A program made the position numbers and the translations under genes. 64,000 nucleotides of DNA from Bromus sterilis (taxonomy: Eukaryota; Streptophyta; Magnoliopsida; Poales; Poaceae): the NCBI GenBank assembly GCA_950022295.1, contig OX465595.1, forward strand, positions 71,198,770 to 71,262,769, written 5' to 3'. Numbering within the stretch: the first letter of the stretch is position 1; each line of letters starts with the position of its first letter. Shown here one piece after another: positions 1 to 11,003 of this stretch. The notes beneath the pieces were generated by a model. That model was not told where the DNA came from and searched no databases. It saw only the letters and a list, made by a program, of their open reading frames with translations.

Positions 1-444
1 ATCTCTGGCGTAGATCTCGGTACAATTTTGTGCTACCGGGATGAATTGAGAGGGGAGTGTCATGAGCTTCCTTACGGATCAGCTGCTTTAGATTTTCATT
101 CTCAGGAACTACTAAACGATTTTCAAAGAATATCGTTCCTTGATCATTTGCAGAAAAACATTTAGCAACTCCGCTAACAATGTTCTGCTTTATCTCTTGA
201 ATACTACTATCTTGTTTCTGGGCGGCTATAATTTGATCCTCAAGGGTTGGTTTCGCCACAAGGGTAGAAAGAAATCCAGGAGGAACTATCTCAAGATTGA
301 GTTTGCAAAACTCCTCATGAAGAAGTGGTTGATTCTGTTGTAACATGAGGTTGTTACAATATGACCTACGACTTAGTTCATCAGTCATGACATTGGCTTT
401 GCCTGGGGTATAAGAAATTCCTAAGTCATAATCTTTTATCAACT
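1..444 (-). pseudogene. Pol remnant: end of RNase H and linker to integrase
   Basis: Past the frameshift at about 465, the minus strand continues to give Pol-like sequence: the end of RNase H, then a linker toward the integrase zinc finger, which begins at the window edge. The same stretch is present in copy B around 48600-49100. It is interrupted by frameshifts and stops, so it is a remnant. The short + strand ORF at 140-343 is antisense to it. Confidence 0.7.
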
Positions 445-1623
445 CTATCCAGCGTCTTTACCTGGGTTAAGATCTAGCTGGGTGAAAATATATTTGAGGC
501 TTTGGTGATCGGAATAGATCTCACAACGATTACCAAGGCGGTAATGTCGCCAAGTCTTCAGGGCATGAACTACGGCAGCGAGTTCAAGATCATGGGTAGG
601 ACAGTTCTCTTCATGTGGCCGCAACTGGCGTGAAGCATAAGCTACCACATGTCTATCTTGCATAAGTATGCATCCTAACCCTTGCCGTGAAGCATCACAA
701 TAGATCTCGAAATCCCTTTTTGTGTCTGGAGGTGCAAGTACGGGTGCAGAAGTCAATCTTCTTTTCAGCTCTTGAAAGCTTTCCTCGCACTTGGGGGTCC
801 ATTGGAATTTCTTATCTTTCTTGAGGAGTTCAGTAAGAGGCTTTGCAACTTTGGAAAAGTTATCAACGAAGCGGAGACAATAGCTTGCTAGGCCGAGAAA
901 ACTCCTAACTTGCTTAACCGATTCAGGTGGAGTCCAGTCAAGGACGGCCTGAACTCTCTCGGGATTGACTGCAAGACCTTTCGCAGAATTCACGTGGCCT
1001 AAGTAGGTCACTTCTGGTAGCCAAAATTCACACTTGGAGAACTTGGCATAAAGGCGGTGCTCTCTAAGTTTCATCAATACCAACCTAAGATGTTCTGCGT
1101 GCTCTTCTTCGTTCTTCGAGTAGATGATAATGTCATCAAGATAAACCACAACAAATTTATCTAGGTACTCCATGAAGATCGAATTCATTAAGCGCGAGAA
1201 TGTGGCGGGGGCATTGGTTAAACCAAAGGACATGACGGTGTACTCGTAAAGACCATAACGAGTAGTAAAAGCCGTCTTAGGGATGTCCTCGTTTCGGATT
1301 TTGATTTGATGATAGCCTAATCTCAAATCCATCTTGGAGAAGACAGAGGATCCTGCAAGTTGATCATAAAGATCATTGATCCTGGGCAGTGGGTACTTGT
1401 TCTTTAGCGTTGCTAGATTTAGCGGACGATAGTCTACGCACATCCTTTCTGTTCCATCTTTCTTCGTTGCGAACAGAACGGGGCAACCCCATGGCGATGA
1501 GCTAGGGAGGATGAAGCCTTTTGCCAACGAAGCATCAAGTTGGGTTTTTAGCTCAGCTAACTCATGTGGGGCCATTCTATATGGGCGTCTGGAAATTGGG
1601 GCTGTGCCTGGTATAAGATCCAC
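445..1623 (-). CDS. Gypsy pol fragment: reverse transcriptase plus RNase H
   Basis: A 392-codon open stretch covers the reverse transcriptase and RNase H of a Ty3/gypsy Pol, the enzyme that copies element RNA into DNA inside cytoplasmic particles. The RT core has the first catalytic Asp in FSKMDLR (D99), FGLTNAP (133-139) and the YLDD box (161-164). A connection follows, then RNase H with YCDAS (D310), LELAA (E347) and YSDHQSLKYI (D372). All these catalytic residues are intact. The frame breaks at about residue 386, just after a LDLNPGK segment, by a frameshift near 465; downstream conceptual sequence then continues towards integrase. The N-terminal Met is a convenience: the true Pol would begin further upstream with protease, which is missing. 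Sequence and frame are better kept than in copy B. Confidence 0.93.
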   Translation of the reverse strand: MDLIPGTAPISRRPYRMAPHELAELKTQLDASLAKGFILPSSSPWGCPVLFATKKDGTERMCVDYRPLNLATLKNKYPLPRINDLYDQLAGSSVFSKMDLRLGYHQIKIRNEDIPKTAFTTRYGLYEYTVMSFGLTNAPATFSRLMNSIFMEYLDKFVVVYLDDIIIYSKNEEEHAEHLRLVLMKLREHRLYAKFSKCEFWLPEVTYLGHVNSAKGLAVNPERVQAVLDWTPPESVKQVRSFLGLASYCLRFVDNFSKVAKPLTELLKKDKKFQWTPKCEESFQELKRRLTSAPVLAPPDTKRDFEIYCDASRQGLGCILMQDRHVVAYASRQLRPHEENCPTHDLELAAVVHALKTWRHYRLGNRCEIYSDHQSLKYIFTQLDLNPGKDAG

Positions 1624-2294
1624 TATGAATTCTACACACCTGTCGGGTGGCTAGGTTTAAGGAGTTGGATCTCTGGATAGCTTTCTAGAGGATGACCAAG
1701 GTTTACTAGGGGCTACAACAGATATGTCGGAGTAGCAAAGTACCCCAACACGATGGTTAGTGTGGTTCTTCTGGCTAGAAGACATCTAAAGTGGGAGCAA
1801 GAGCTGCAGTTAAAACACTATAGGTTTCCATAACAAAACCTCCAACAAACTTAGAGAACGGTCGGGAATGCCACCTAACAATTATCTAGAAAGACAACCG
1901 AAATAGGGAGAAGGATTTTGCAAAGGCATCAGATTATGAAGAAACCTGGAATGACTCGGACAACATAACGGCTGTAATTGCAAGAGGAATGAAAATTCTC
2001 ACAACATAACAACAGCACTTACATAAGAAGTCTCGAAATAGGAAGCACAATGTCTCTAGAAGACTGAACACAACTTTCCTACGGCTACAAGGAAGCAAAC
2101 AACGAGATGTTCTAGTAAGACATAGATGAGCCTAGTCCTATCATCCCGTAGAAAAGATAAGGGTGACTCAGAACTCAGATTGATGAGGATAAGGAGAAAA
2201 ACAAGCCTTACGTTGTTCCCTTATACCCAAGTAACTATATAACTATAGAATGCTAGACTCGACTTCGACCAAGGGTTTGATAATCCTACAGACA
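1624..2294 (-). other. Degenerate leader between primer site and RT; no gag
   Basis: This stretch links the primer site to the RT frame. It is collinear with 50140-50822 in copy B, sharing for instance a segment around 1700-1780 with 50230-50310. I see no gag matrix or capsid, no zinc knuckle and no intact aspartic protease. The last 60 or so bases before the RT ORF probably derive from the protease-RT junction. Because both copies have the same short leader, the loss predates their insertion. Confidence 0.65.
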
Positions 2295-2311
2295 GTCCTG
2301 CTCTGTTACCA
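2295..2311 (-). other. Primer binding site, tRNA-iMet type
   Basis: On the minus strand the bases next to the 5' LTR read TGGTAACAGAGCAGGAC. This resembles the plant initiator-Met primer site TGGTATCAGAGC with one change. Copy B has TGGTATTAGAGCAGGAC at the same place. The site fixes the LTR boundary and the minus orientation. Confidence 0.8.
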
Positions 2312-2315
2312 AGTC

Positions 2316-5300
2316 TGTCGGGACACGGAATATGCGTATGTAATTCCAGTCACGATGCAATCACATGGAGAGCCGAGAGCCGTACCCACTTGTCTAAGCA
2401 GACAAGGCCAAGCACAGAACACTCTCGGAAAGCATCGAATGTGAGGGGCATCCCATCCAGGCCGGATGATCAACTGAGATGGGTCCTCATCGTCCGCTCA
2501 CAAGTCTAAATACTTATGGGTGGTGAATCCCATACTCATAGACAAGTCGCCTCAACCATGTTATCGATTGAATCATAACCCTTACATAAACAAACTCCAG
2601 TCCGATCACTTAGTCGGGGTCTAGGGCGGGCTCGATCATACAACAAAGTGTGTACATGGCAGAGCCAGGAGCAATCGCATCGCGATGCCCCAAGCTGCGC
2701 ACATCTAAGGGCCACTTGGTGTATTAAAGACCGCCAACCAGATCACAACTAAGGTCTCGAAAACCCATAATAAGACATGTATGTTATAATCATACACGCA
2801 TCACACATGTCTAGTATGAACAGCAGGTATCATCACATAACTCTACAAGTACTCTTTATTGATATACACATAGAGCATACAAAGATCACATGTCTGTGAG
2901 CAACATTACATCATACAACGGAAGCAAATTAGGTCTGAGTACAGACAAGTTTAACAAATAGCTTAGAGAAGCCTTGTAAACAAACATGCCCTTCCACGAG
3001 GGACCAGACTGCTTTCTGAAACTATACTACCAAGGTCAACGTCGAGCTTCAGGTCGATGACTCCATCGGGGTCTGGGTTTCCATCTAAAACATAGAATAA
3101 GAAAACGTGAGTACAAAGTCGTACTCAGCAAGACTTACATCAGAACTACACTACTCATGCTCAAGTATCAAGGTAAAGGAGGTGGGGTTCAACATGCAGA
3201 AGTGCCAGCTTTGACTTGGCTAATCCTGTAATACGAGTACCAGACTTTGAGGTAAGAAGCGTACACGAGTCCACTACATCTCCAACCAATACACCACTAT
3301 GGTTACTTCCTCGACTTCCCCACGAAGAAGCACACCATAGCACTCACGCTTATCTTGCGAGTTTTATAAGTATCCATTCAAGTTGTCTATGATCAAGTAG
3401 AGGTTTCCAAGTAGTCCATAACCGCGGACACGGATATTCGAATAGTTCATTAACCCTGCAGGGGTGTACATCTTCACACGCGTGTCATCACTTATCGCCT
3501 CGTTCTCTTCACCCTTCAAGCGGGTGTCGGACGTGGATGAAACCAAGGAACTAACCTCACATCACCTTCTCTAATCCAGGAGTCGACTAACTGAGTTTGG
3601 CACCGCTCGAGAGTCCGGCCGGTTCCACGAAACGGACTCAGATAATGTAAGGGACCGAGATGCCACCTCTGCCAGATGGTTTCACTTCCTCACAAGTCCA
3701 CCCACATATCTAGGATGATGCAACCTTTTCTTCATACTTTTTCTATGCATATGCCAAATGGAAAGCCCGAATCTATTGTGACTCCTGGACCGGATCGGTA
3801 TGTAAAGAGGCCAAACGGGGTTCCCATAAAACCCTACATGTGGTCATACTCTTTGTCTTGGATCACAAAACAGGAACTCGGGGCCTATGGAAGTGTTCAA
3901 CGAGACAACCCACTGTGTACTCCTACACAGCCTCTCATCGTTCACCTTTGCTTAGGGTGGATTCACCAACACGTTAACACCAACATCACTTTGTTCATTC
4001 CATCCCGACTCACAAACATAACATCCTCATTGTATCACTAAGCAGCAAAAGCAGTAACAGTTGTAGGGGCCACATGCTCATCAATCAACTCCTAAATCTG
4101 CTAGGATTGTGGTTTGCTTAATACAGTGACAAAATGATAGGTCATGCATCGGAATGGGTTCAACTATGTGATAGAACGTGTCTCGGTGATCTCCTAAACA
4201 TGCATAAGCGAGACTGAGAGGGAATTGGGATTTTATAGACATGATCAATGGGGTTTGCTTGCCTTGCTGACGATACACGGGGTTTACCGATCTTCTTCTT
4301 CGTCGGGGGTGATCACCGTCTCGGAGGCACTGTTATCGGCACAATCATCAACAAAGGGGGGGCAACAATGTAATAGAATGCACAAGCACATGTTTAGGTT
4401 GTCACATGATGTGAAAGGTATTGGTGTGATCTAGGTTCAATTTGCCACATGTTAAGTGAAGTTGATTTGAAAAGTTAATTCAAATTCAAACTCCAAATGT
4501 TATTCAAATTAGGTCATCTTGCATTTGCTAATGTTTGGTCACTGTAAACCATATGATCATGTGTGTGATATGCTTCTTAAGTTCAGGTAATCATGTTTGC
4601 CTTGTAATGGTTAAAATTTGAATTGCATTTGAATTAAATTTGAATTAATTCCATTTAAGCCAAATAGCAAAAGCTACTGGTCCCATTTTAAAATCAACTC
4701 AAACATGGTTGAAAGTTGCATATTTGGATAGAGAATTTTATGCTGATCATTTTTCATATATTATTTGTCTAATTTGGAGTTCATATGAATTTTCTCTGAT
4801 TTTTCAAAGTTTAGCTAATTTTCTGGATTTTTCTCTATTTTCTTTTATTCTTTTAATTCTTTTCTAATTTCTACATCAGCCTTGCCTCAGCATGACATCA
4901 GCAAGGGGCTGACTCGTGGGGCCATGCTGTCAGTGGCTCTGGGATTAATCCCGTGGTTTGTTTTAAACTGTGTTTAATTAGAGGGACTGGGGCCCACTGT
5001 CATGGACTCTGGGGGGTGGGTTAGGGTGTTTAGTTTAGTCCTAATGGCGGGGCTCGCCGGCGTCGACACTGTAGCCGCCGGACTTCGCCGGAAAGGAGAT
5101 TTAGGGCACGAGGGGTCCACCTGGGCGCACTGGGAGGAAGCCCTAGAGCTTGCGCACCCCCTGGAGCTAGCCACGACTCACGAGGAGGCCCGAGGCCATG
5201 GCTATGACGGCAATGGCGACGACCGGAGCCACTGGAAGAAGGCGACGGCGTTTGGGGGCACGGGAGGAGGCTTGGAGAGGGGGAATCGACGCGGATGCTC

Positions 5301-6251
5301 ACCCTGATGTTGATGACGTCGACAAGGACGCCGAGGAGGCTGCGGAAGGGGATCAATTGCTCGCCGGAGGGGAACGGCCGTGGCGGGGAAACTCGATGCC
5401 GGCGTCGTCCACGGGGCTCCTCGGGTGGAATTGATGTCTCTCGGCGATGAAGACGACCTCTGCGAGGCGGAAGGACAAGCTGGGGAGGCATGGGGGGGGG
5501 GCTCTGGCCACGGCGGCGCTCGACGATGCGCTCCGGCCGTTCTCGGGCTCCTGCAGAAACCACCGAGGACGAAGGGGAGAAGAGCCTGGGGAGGGGGAGA
5601 AATAAGGGGAGGTGCCCACGCATCTCTGCGGAGGGGATAGGGGCGAGGGGAAGCACCTCCGTGGCCAGGGGGAGGTGGCGGCCATGCAAGGTGCACGGCT
5701 CGGCCGTCCCTCCTCCTGGCAGAGGTGGAAGACGGTCCTGCCCCCCCTGGGCTGGGCCTCTTCTGAGCCAAATGGGTCAAGTGGCCAGGAAAGGTAAGTG
5801 GGGTTTTCCCCTTTTTCTTTTGAAATTTTCTTTTCTGTTAATTTTTTCTGCTCCAAAAAAAAATAGCAAGGCATTTTTGTTAAATGCCCAAATACTTTTA
5901 AAAAATCCTAGATGACCAGTAGCTAGTCACACATAGAATTTGGACATTTTTTAAATTCAATATATTTCAATTTCAATTGAAATAGGGGTAAACTTTAATT
6001 TCCAGAGCACCTTTTGAATATTAGAAAATTCCATGAGTATGGGAAAATACCCAAACCACTTTTAAAATGATCAGCATCATTTATATGAATTTTCCAAATA
6101 TTCAAATGATTTTTGGAAAAAGATTTTTATCTGGCCATTTATTTAAATTCTCAAGGCTTTTCTTTTCCCTATTTTTGATTTTCTTTTTTAATTTTTCATG
6201 ATGCAAAGGGGCACTGAAACCCTAGCACTTACCCTAGTTGGGGTTCTGACA
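2316..6251 (-). repeat. 5' LTR of gypsy copy A (family G, 3.9 kb)
   Basis: On the + strand it starts TGTCGGGAC and ends TTCTGACA, giving the TG...CA ends of an LTR with a short TGTC/GACA inverted repeat. The same ends occur in five other LTRs in this window. An AATAAA signal on the minus strand at 2855-2860 supports minus-strand transcription. AT-rich arms flank a GC-rich core (about 4980-5790) that opens many overlapping frames but shows no credible gene. Flanks match the other family-G LTRs well, while the core resembles only the solo LTR at 29649-33249. Confidence 0.9.
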
Positions 6252-7576
6252 CCGAATCTGCACTGTCTAGGCCTAACAAGGCTGGGCGTTGGATAACTAA
6301 ACAGCGCTTAGGCGCTAGTAAGCAAACGGGCCGGCCCAACAGGAAATAAGCAACAATAAATAAATAAAAAGGGGAGGCGCTACCATTGTGGGCTCAGCCC
6401 AATGATGAGTTGAGCGTCGGCTAAGGGAGGTTTGCCCATGGGCGAGGGGCAGCAGGTCGCGGTTGTTGGTGGGCTGGCAGGGGCGTTCTCGGGCCGCTAG
6501 TGGCACGCCGGCCCACCTGAAGACCGAGCGGGCGAGTGGGCGCAGGACTTCGTCCTCCCCTGCCGAACGAAGCTGGCGGCGACTGGCTTGGCTCCGGCGA
6601 GGCAGTCCAGGCGACGTGGGCGACGGGACGGAGCCGCGGCGGTCGGGATCTGGTGGTTCGGGGCGACGTCGGCGGTGGGGAGGTCCAAGGCGGCGGCACG
6701 ACTCCGTCTTCGAGCTCGGGCGGATCCAATGGCGGGTCAGTTTGCATCACAGGGAGAGAAGAGGTTAGGGAAGGAGAGGAAAGGGAAACGAGGAGAGGAG
6801 GGGAGGCGCGCGGGGCGACCTGCACGGGTGCGGAGGAGGACCTGGTTGGGGCGGCTTCCTCGGCTAGATCTCGGGTGCGTGGGCGGCGGCTCCAGAACGG
6901 GCCCGGCGGCGGAGGAGCACGGGGGCTTTGGGCTGACTTGGCGACATCTGGGCCACCGGTTGCCCAGATTTGAGGGCTGAGATCTTCTGGAGCAAGGGTT
7001 ACGAAAATTGGGGATATTTGGGGCCGATTCGGGAAATTAGAGGGGGGTGGCTGCAATTTTGGCTTAGGGAAACCCTAGAAAGGGGTGGGAGAGTGGTGGT
7101 CTTTATAGATCCCAGGTGGCTGGCAGTTTGCAAAAACATCCCCGGTTTCTCTCTCGCGCATGCGGTGTTTACGTTTCTGACCGCCGGGGGTCCGCAGGAC
7201 CTCCGATTCGGGTAACAATTCGATCTACGCGATTAGAGCGTCGAGCCGGCGGCGTTCACCTCGCGCTGGAACCGTTCCGAGAACACTTTCCGGCGCGCTA
7301 TAAAAATAACCCGTTTAATTATTAAATGGGGTTTTCGTTCCGTTGGCTGCGTCTGGTCTCGTGCGGTTCCCGCGACGGTGATTGGGTGAAACCCGGTGTC
7401 GCAAAGGTCGAGTGTCAGGGTGGCAAGGGTCGGTCTCCGTTCGGTACAAGATAAGAGGGGGGGAAATAATCGCCGATCGATAAATCAGGGATGCAAACAC
7501 CGCAAACAAATCAGATAATCAAACAATTCACACCGAAAACAAAATTTTTAATTTTTGTCAAATCTGGGCTGTTACA
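6252..7576 (-). repeat. Family-H LTR fragment inside CACTA C1
   Basis: It is homologous to 13444-14671, the right part of the complete solo H LTR, and ends GCTGTTACA at 7576. The left part of the LTR must lie beyond the window because gypsy copy A was inserted at the point corresponding to 13444. It lies inside the C1 transposase, which resumes at 7577. The bases TCCTC at 7577-7581 would be one half of its target duplication; the other half is not visible. A GC-rich block at 6420-7060 opens long frames on both strands without recognisable protein. Confidence 0.85.
7102..7107 (-). promoter_or_regulatory. Candidate TATA box of family-H LTR
   Basis: The minus strand reads CTATAAAGACC here. The equivalent place in the solo H LTR (14195-14204) reads CTATATAAAG. 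The shared position and orientation suggest the LTR promoter, directing transcription leftward. Confidence 0.5.
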
Positions 7577-10500
7577 TCCTCGATCCTTCCGTAGAATCCT
7601 TCCTTTCATCGGTGTAGAATATCCCCGTTACCACTAAGTTCTTGTAATCGCAGTTATTGTCCTTTTCCTCCATGTAGAATGTGTAGCCGTTGATATCATA
7701 GGCTTGATAGGTCATCAGGTTGCGTGCGGCACCCTGTGACAAGGTGAATATCATATTTTCGTCCTCGGAAGCGTTCCTTCGCGGGGGATTAGCACGAAGC
7801 TCGTCCCTGAAACAAGTCATGAAACCGGAGTTTTGCTCTTTGATTAGCCGTGGGTCTCAGTCCGTTATCTGCAGGCCCTGTTCACTGTACTTCTTCCTGA
7901 TTACATCCTTGTGCGTTACTTTCCAAGGATCGACCAGTTGGATGTGTTGTAGCGCGACTAGGCTTGCTCTTTCAAAGTCGATGTCTCGACCGTCAAAGTT
8001 TTCATGCATTACACGGCTTCCCTCGTGGTGACCACACCCATCGGTCCTGCCAAAGTGCTTGTTGACGGCCAGACCAATAGGGTTCTCGGTGTTGAGATAA
8101 TTCCTACAAAAAGAGATGCACTCTTCGGTTATAAAGCCCTTCGCTATGCTTGCATCTGTACGGGACCTGTTACGAACATATTTTTTGATGTGTCCATTCA
8201 TCCTTTCGAACGGCATCATGTTGCGCAGAAACGCAGGCCCGAGTTGGACGATATCCTCCACGACGTGGATCAGCAGATGCATCATAATGTCGAAAAACGC
8301 GGGCGGGAAATAGATCTCAAGCTCACACAGTATGAGCACGATCTCCTTCTGTAGCCTTTTGAGTTGCGTAGCGCAAATCGACTTCCGGGAGATGACGTCA
8401 AAAAAGTTGCAAAGGCCAAACAATGTTTTACGGACGTGCTCGTCCATTATCCCTCGGGTCACAACCGAGAGAATCTGCGTCATCAGCACGGCACAGTCGT
8501 GAGATTTCATCCCGCTGAAACGCTGCTTCTCCTCATCTAGGTATCTGCTTATCTTCCCCGCGTAGCCGTTCGGAAATTTAACTCCTATGAGACAGTGGAT
8601 AAACCGCTTGATCTCCTGCTCGCACAGAGTGAAGCATGCCGGGGGGCAGTGATCAATACCGGTCTTCTTCTTGGTCGCCCTTTTTCGTTTGCGAGAGTTT
8701 TGCGTTTCCATATCCTCTTCCTCCTCCGACTCATCATCGTCGTCACTAGGGGGGTGAAGTTCCCTCCTGATGCCCATAAATTTCAAGTCATTCCGTACTT
8801 TTGGCCCGTCCTTGGTCTTCTCCGGCATGTTGAGCAGCGTGCCAAACAAGCTCTTGCACATGTTCTTTGTGATATGCATGAGATCAAGGCTATGAGGACA
8901 TCAGAGCAGACTCTAGTATTCCAAATCCCAGAAAACAAACCTCACTTTCCATACCCTCATCAACGGCTGAGTCTTCTTTTTTTTCTTTCCCGGTGCGGGG
9001 CACTCTTTCCAAGTTTTCAGCAAGTTGTCGATTTCTTTGCCGCTCCTTCGAGCTGGGGGTGCTCGGACTCCTCGCTTCCATCAAACAGATGTCCATGTTT
9101 TCTCCACGCGTGTTTCTTGGGAAGCCACCTCCGAGACCCCTGGAACACGGTTTTTGAAGATCCGAGATCTTTTGGTAGCTGGATGTACGTTGTATTATCC
9201 ATGCTCCTAACGCATGCACAGAATCCTTGGACCATGTGCCCTGAGAAATATCCGTATCCGAGATAGTCGTGCACCGTCGTGATCACCGCGGCTTTCATTA
9301 TGAAATATTCTTTTGCGGCGGCGTCCCACGTATTGACTCCGTCTTTCCATAACATTTCTAGCTCCTCTTTCAAAAGCTGCAGATATAGATTAAGGTCCGT
9401 ACCTGGTTGTTTCGGCCCTTGAACTAGCATACACATTGTTATGCACTTTTTTTCACGCACTTCCAGGGGGAAGGTTGTATATGCATACAAACACGGGCCA
9501 GGTACTATGTGTGCTTCTCTGGCCGTCAAACAGATTGACTCCATTGACGCTCACACCAATCCTGAGGATCCTTGGTTCTTCCCCAAAATCTGGGTATTCG
9601 AGGTCCAACGCAGTCCATTGGCTACCATCTAAAGGGTGCCTCAGCATGTCCTCCTTTTCCGGATCCGGGTTCGGGTCATCCTCTTTTAGCTTATTTCTAT
9701 CTGCGTGCCAAGTCATGAGCTTTGCTTCCTCGGGATCTACGAAATACCTCTGCAAACGAGGAGTGATCGGAAATTACCATACCGGTTTTCTAGGAACTTT
9801 CTTCCCTCTCTTGTATCGTCTAACACCGCACACCGAGCATGTGGTTTTCTCTTCGTCCTCACCCCGATAGATCATGCAATCAGTTATGCAGACGTGGTAT
9901 TTAACGTGCGGAAGATCGAGAGGACACATGACTTTCTTGGCTTCGGCGATACTAGTTGGACACGTGTTGCCCTTCGGAAGACGATCGTGCCAGAATGCCA
10001 TGTTATCATCGAAGCTTTCATCGGTCCATTTTTTTGCCTTCATCTCCATAGCCCAAAGTGTTACATTCAAGAGGGTATCCCGGTCGTTGCATCCTTCATA
10101 CAACTTCGTAATGTGCGTCTTTCTCGAGTTGCGCCATCTTGGCTTTCACTCTAGCTGCACCTCTTGCGTTCAACGCCTGTTTGACAAGCAGCTCTTTAAC
10201 ATGATGGTCCCGCACCCAGCTTGAATTCTCATCATGTCCGACATCTTGATCTTCATATCCGACATCATGATCTACATGATCTGCTTCGGCATCTTCTTCA
10301 TGATCCTGTACGGTATGCTCTTCGTCTTCTCGCCCGCCGCTGTTGTCTGGTTGCCCTTCCTCATTTACTGGTGCCCCACCATCGACGTCCTCCTCCTCAC
10401 AAACTTCATCACTTATCCACTGTGTGTAGCCATCCATCAAACCATTACGCTTCAGGTGTCTTTGTAATATTCCAGAATCAGGCTCGGTCACGCACTGCAG

Positions 10501-10614
10501 TTTGCATCTATGACACGGACATCTTATATCCGACCTATTATTCCTTAGCATGTCGTTTGTCGCACATTGCATCCACCTAGCCACGGTGATATCGCTCGGA
10601 ATCTCGCGGAGCAT
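7577..10614 (-). pseudogene. TNP2-type CACTA transposase of C1 (broken)
   Basis: This would be the nuclear transposase that binds element ends and cuts and pastes the transposon. Pieces in order on the minus strand: 10614-10096, an N-terminal region with Cys/His pairs (CPCHRCKLQC) and an acidic linker; 10103-9774, with the CPLDLPHVKYHVC block and a CSVCG pair; 9755-9453, with DGSQW and THSTWPVFV; 9544-9017, a TNP2 core piece (GPKQPGTDLNLYLQLL); 8879-7857, 340 codons of DUF4218-type sequence (FNGHIKKYVRN-like region, LCNFFDVISRKS); and 7820-7577, the start of DUF4216. Some breaks could be introns, but frame changes also occur inside conserved blocks, for example near 9220 and 7610, so it is probably dead. 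The C-terminus is removed by the LTR at 7576. Confidence 0.9.
7857..8879 (-). CDS. DUF4218-type segment of C1 transposase
   Basis: This is the longest intact exon-like piece of the C1 transposase, 340 codons from MHITKNMCK to a stop after LQITD. It begins in the core and runs through an acidic low-complexity stretch (DDDDESEEEED, about residues 46-56) and a basic patch (KRKRATKKK). It then enters DUF4218, with LCNFFDVISRKS, YFPPAFFDIMMHLLIH and MPFERMNGHIKKYVRN. The same block is found on the + strand in C2 at 17483-17980 and is clearly homologous. It is part of a larger multi-domain protein, not a separate gene. Confidence 0.85.
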   Translation of the reverse strand: MHITKNMCKSLFGTLLNMPEKTKDGPKVRNDLKFMGIRRELHPPSDDDDESEEEEDMETQNSRKRKRATKKKTGIDHCPPACFTLCEQEIKRFIHCLIGVKFPNGYAGKISRYLDEEKQRFSGMKSHDCAVLMTQILSVVTRGIMDEHVRKTLFGLCNFFDVISRKSICATQLKRLQKEIVLILCELEIYFPPAFFDIMMHLLIHVVEDIVQLGPAFLRNMMPFERMNGHIKKYVRNRSRTDASIAKGFITEECISFCRNYLNTENPIGLAVNKHFGRTDGCGHHEGSRVMHENFDGRDIDFERASLVALQHIQLVDPWKVTHKDVIRKKYSEQGLQITD

Positions 10615-10673
10615 GATCGTTCACCTGTGTGCACAAAGAGAGCAACACAATTATATATCACAGTCATCGCCGA

Positions 10674-10702
10674 AAATTTTTGGCATGACCTTCCCTAATA
10701 AT
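10674..10702 (-). promoter_or_regulatory. Conserved leader motif upstream of C1 transposase
   Basis: On the minus strand this reads a TTAGGGAAGGTCATGCC block followed by AAAAATTTT, 60-90 bases before the ATG at 10614. Nearly the same block precedes both C2 genes (15281-15310 and 21513-21540). C2 was inserted directly upstream of this block, separating it from its hairpin partner now at 26508-26543. Confidence 0.7.
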
Positions 10703-10707
10703 GCATG

Positions 10708-10710
10708 GGA
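10708..10710. repeat. Target site duplication GGA, left copy, of C2
   Basis: GGA precedes CACTACTGG at 10711 and is repeated at 26482-26484 just after the right terminus. A 3-bp duplication is the CACTA signature. Confidence 0.9.
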
Positions 10711-10738
10711 CACTACTGGAAAAATAGCTATAGATAAT
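10711..10738 (+). repeat. Left terminal inverted repeat of C2
   Basis: It begins CACTACTGGAAAAATAGCTA. It is close to the C1 right terminus (CACTACTAGGGAAATAGCTA), so the two elements belong to related CACTA families. Confidence 0.88.
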
Positions 10739-10739
10739 A

Positions 10740-10985
10740 TGGACACTAATGGCGCACCATGTGTGCAGTGCGCCATTACTAAATATCAATGGCGCACCAT
10801 GCCCTGGTGCGCCATTAGTTCTCCTGTTACTAATGGCGCACGGATCAGAAGGTGCGGCACCGCCCAGTCAATCCTGAACAAGCCCCCCTCCCCAGACTTA
10901 GCAATGGCACACTATTTGGAAGTGCGCCATAAGGCACGAGGGAGGCTAATGGAGCACTTCTGTAAAGTGAGCCATTGCTAAGCCA
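10740..10985. repeat. Left subterminal repeats of C2, first part
   Basis: Several copies of ATGGCGCAC and its complement GTGCGCCAT occur in both orientations, at spacings of 20-60 bases. Such subterminal arrays are where CACTA transposases bind. The array continues after the solo LTR at 14690. Confidence 0.85.
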
Positions 10986-11003
10986 AGGGAGGCGTGGGCC
11001 CAG

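Larger units (their letters stand above)
1..6251 (-). mobile_element. Family-G Ty3/gypsy element, copy A (partial, 5' part)
   Basis: Read on the minus strand this is 5' LTR (6251 to 2316), primer site, a short degenerate leader, then reverse transcriptase and RNase H, and it leaves the window at base 1 near the start of the integrase region. The 1-60 sequence matches 48606 onward in copy B, which places the edge at the integrase zinc-binding region. The right flank at 6252 is family-H LTR sequence, so the element sits inside that LTR. Its other end and its target duplication lie outside the window. Only about 670 bases separate the primer site from the reverse transcriptase, too few for gag plus protease, so the element looks non-autonomous. 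Confidence 0.9.
7577..10710 (-). mobile_element. CACTA transposon C1, transposase-bearing segment
   Basis: This segment, together with 26485-27432, forms the right part of a CACTA element whose gene runs leftward. The two segments were one before C2 inserted at 10711. The left part is cut by the family-H LTR at 7576 and lies outside the window. The right terminus at 27432 reads CACTACTAGGGAAATAGCTA on the minus strand, a Caspar-like CACTA end. Confidence 0.9.

Noticed and set aside
140..343. 67-codon + strand frame
   Set aside because: Antisense to the pol remnant of gypsy copy A.
2295..2311. Possible tRNA gene
   Set aside because: Only an 18-base match to a tRNA 3' end next to an LTR, that is, a primer site. 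The same applies at 35081 and 50823.
5002..5874. Seven or more overlapping frames of 60-219 codons on both strands
   Set aside because: They fall in the GC-rich core of an LTR, where stop codons are rare. The predicted peptides are low-complexity Pro/Arg/Ser-rich and no frame is favoured.
6421..7056. 211-codon minus frame and several + strand frames
   Set aside because: GC-rich part of the family-H LTR; not kept as an intact frame at the same place in the solo H LTR.
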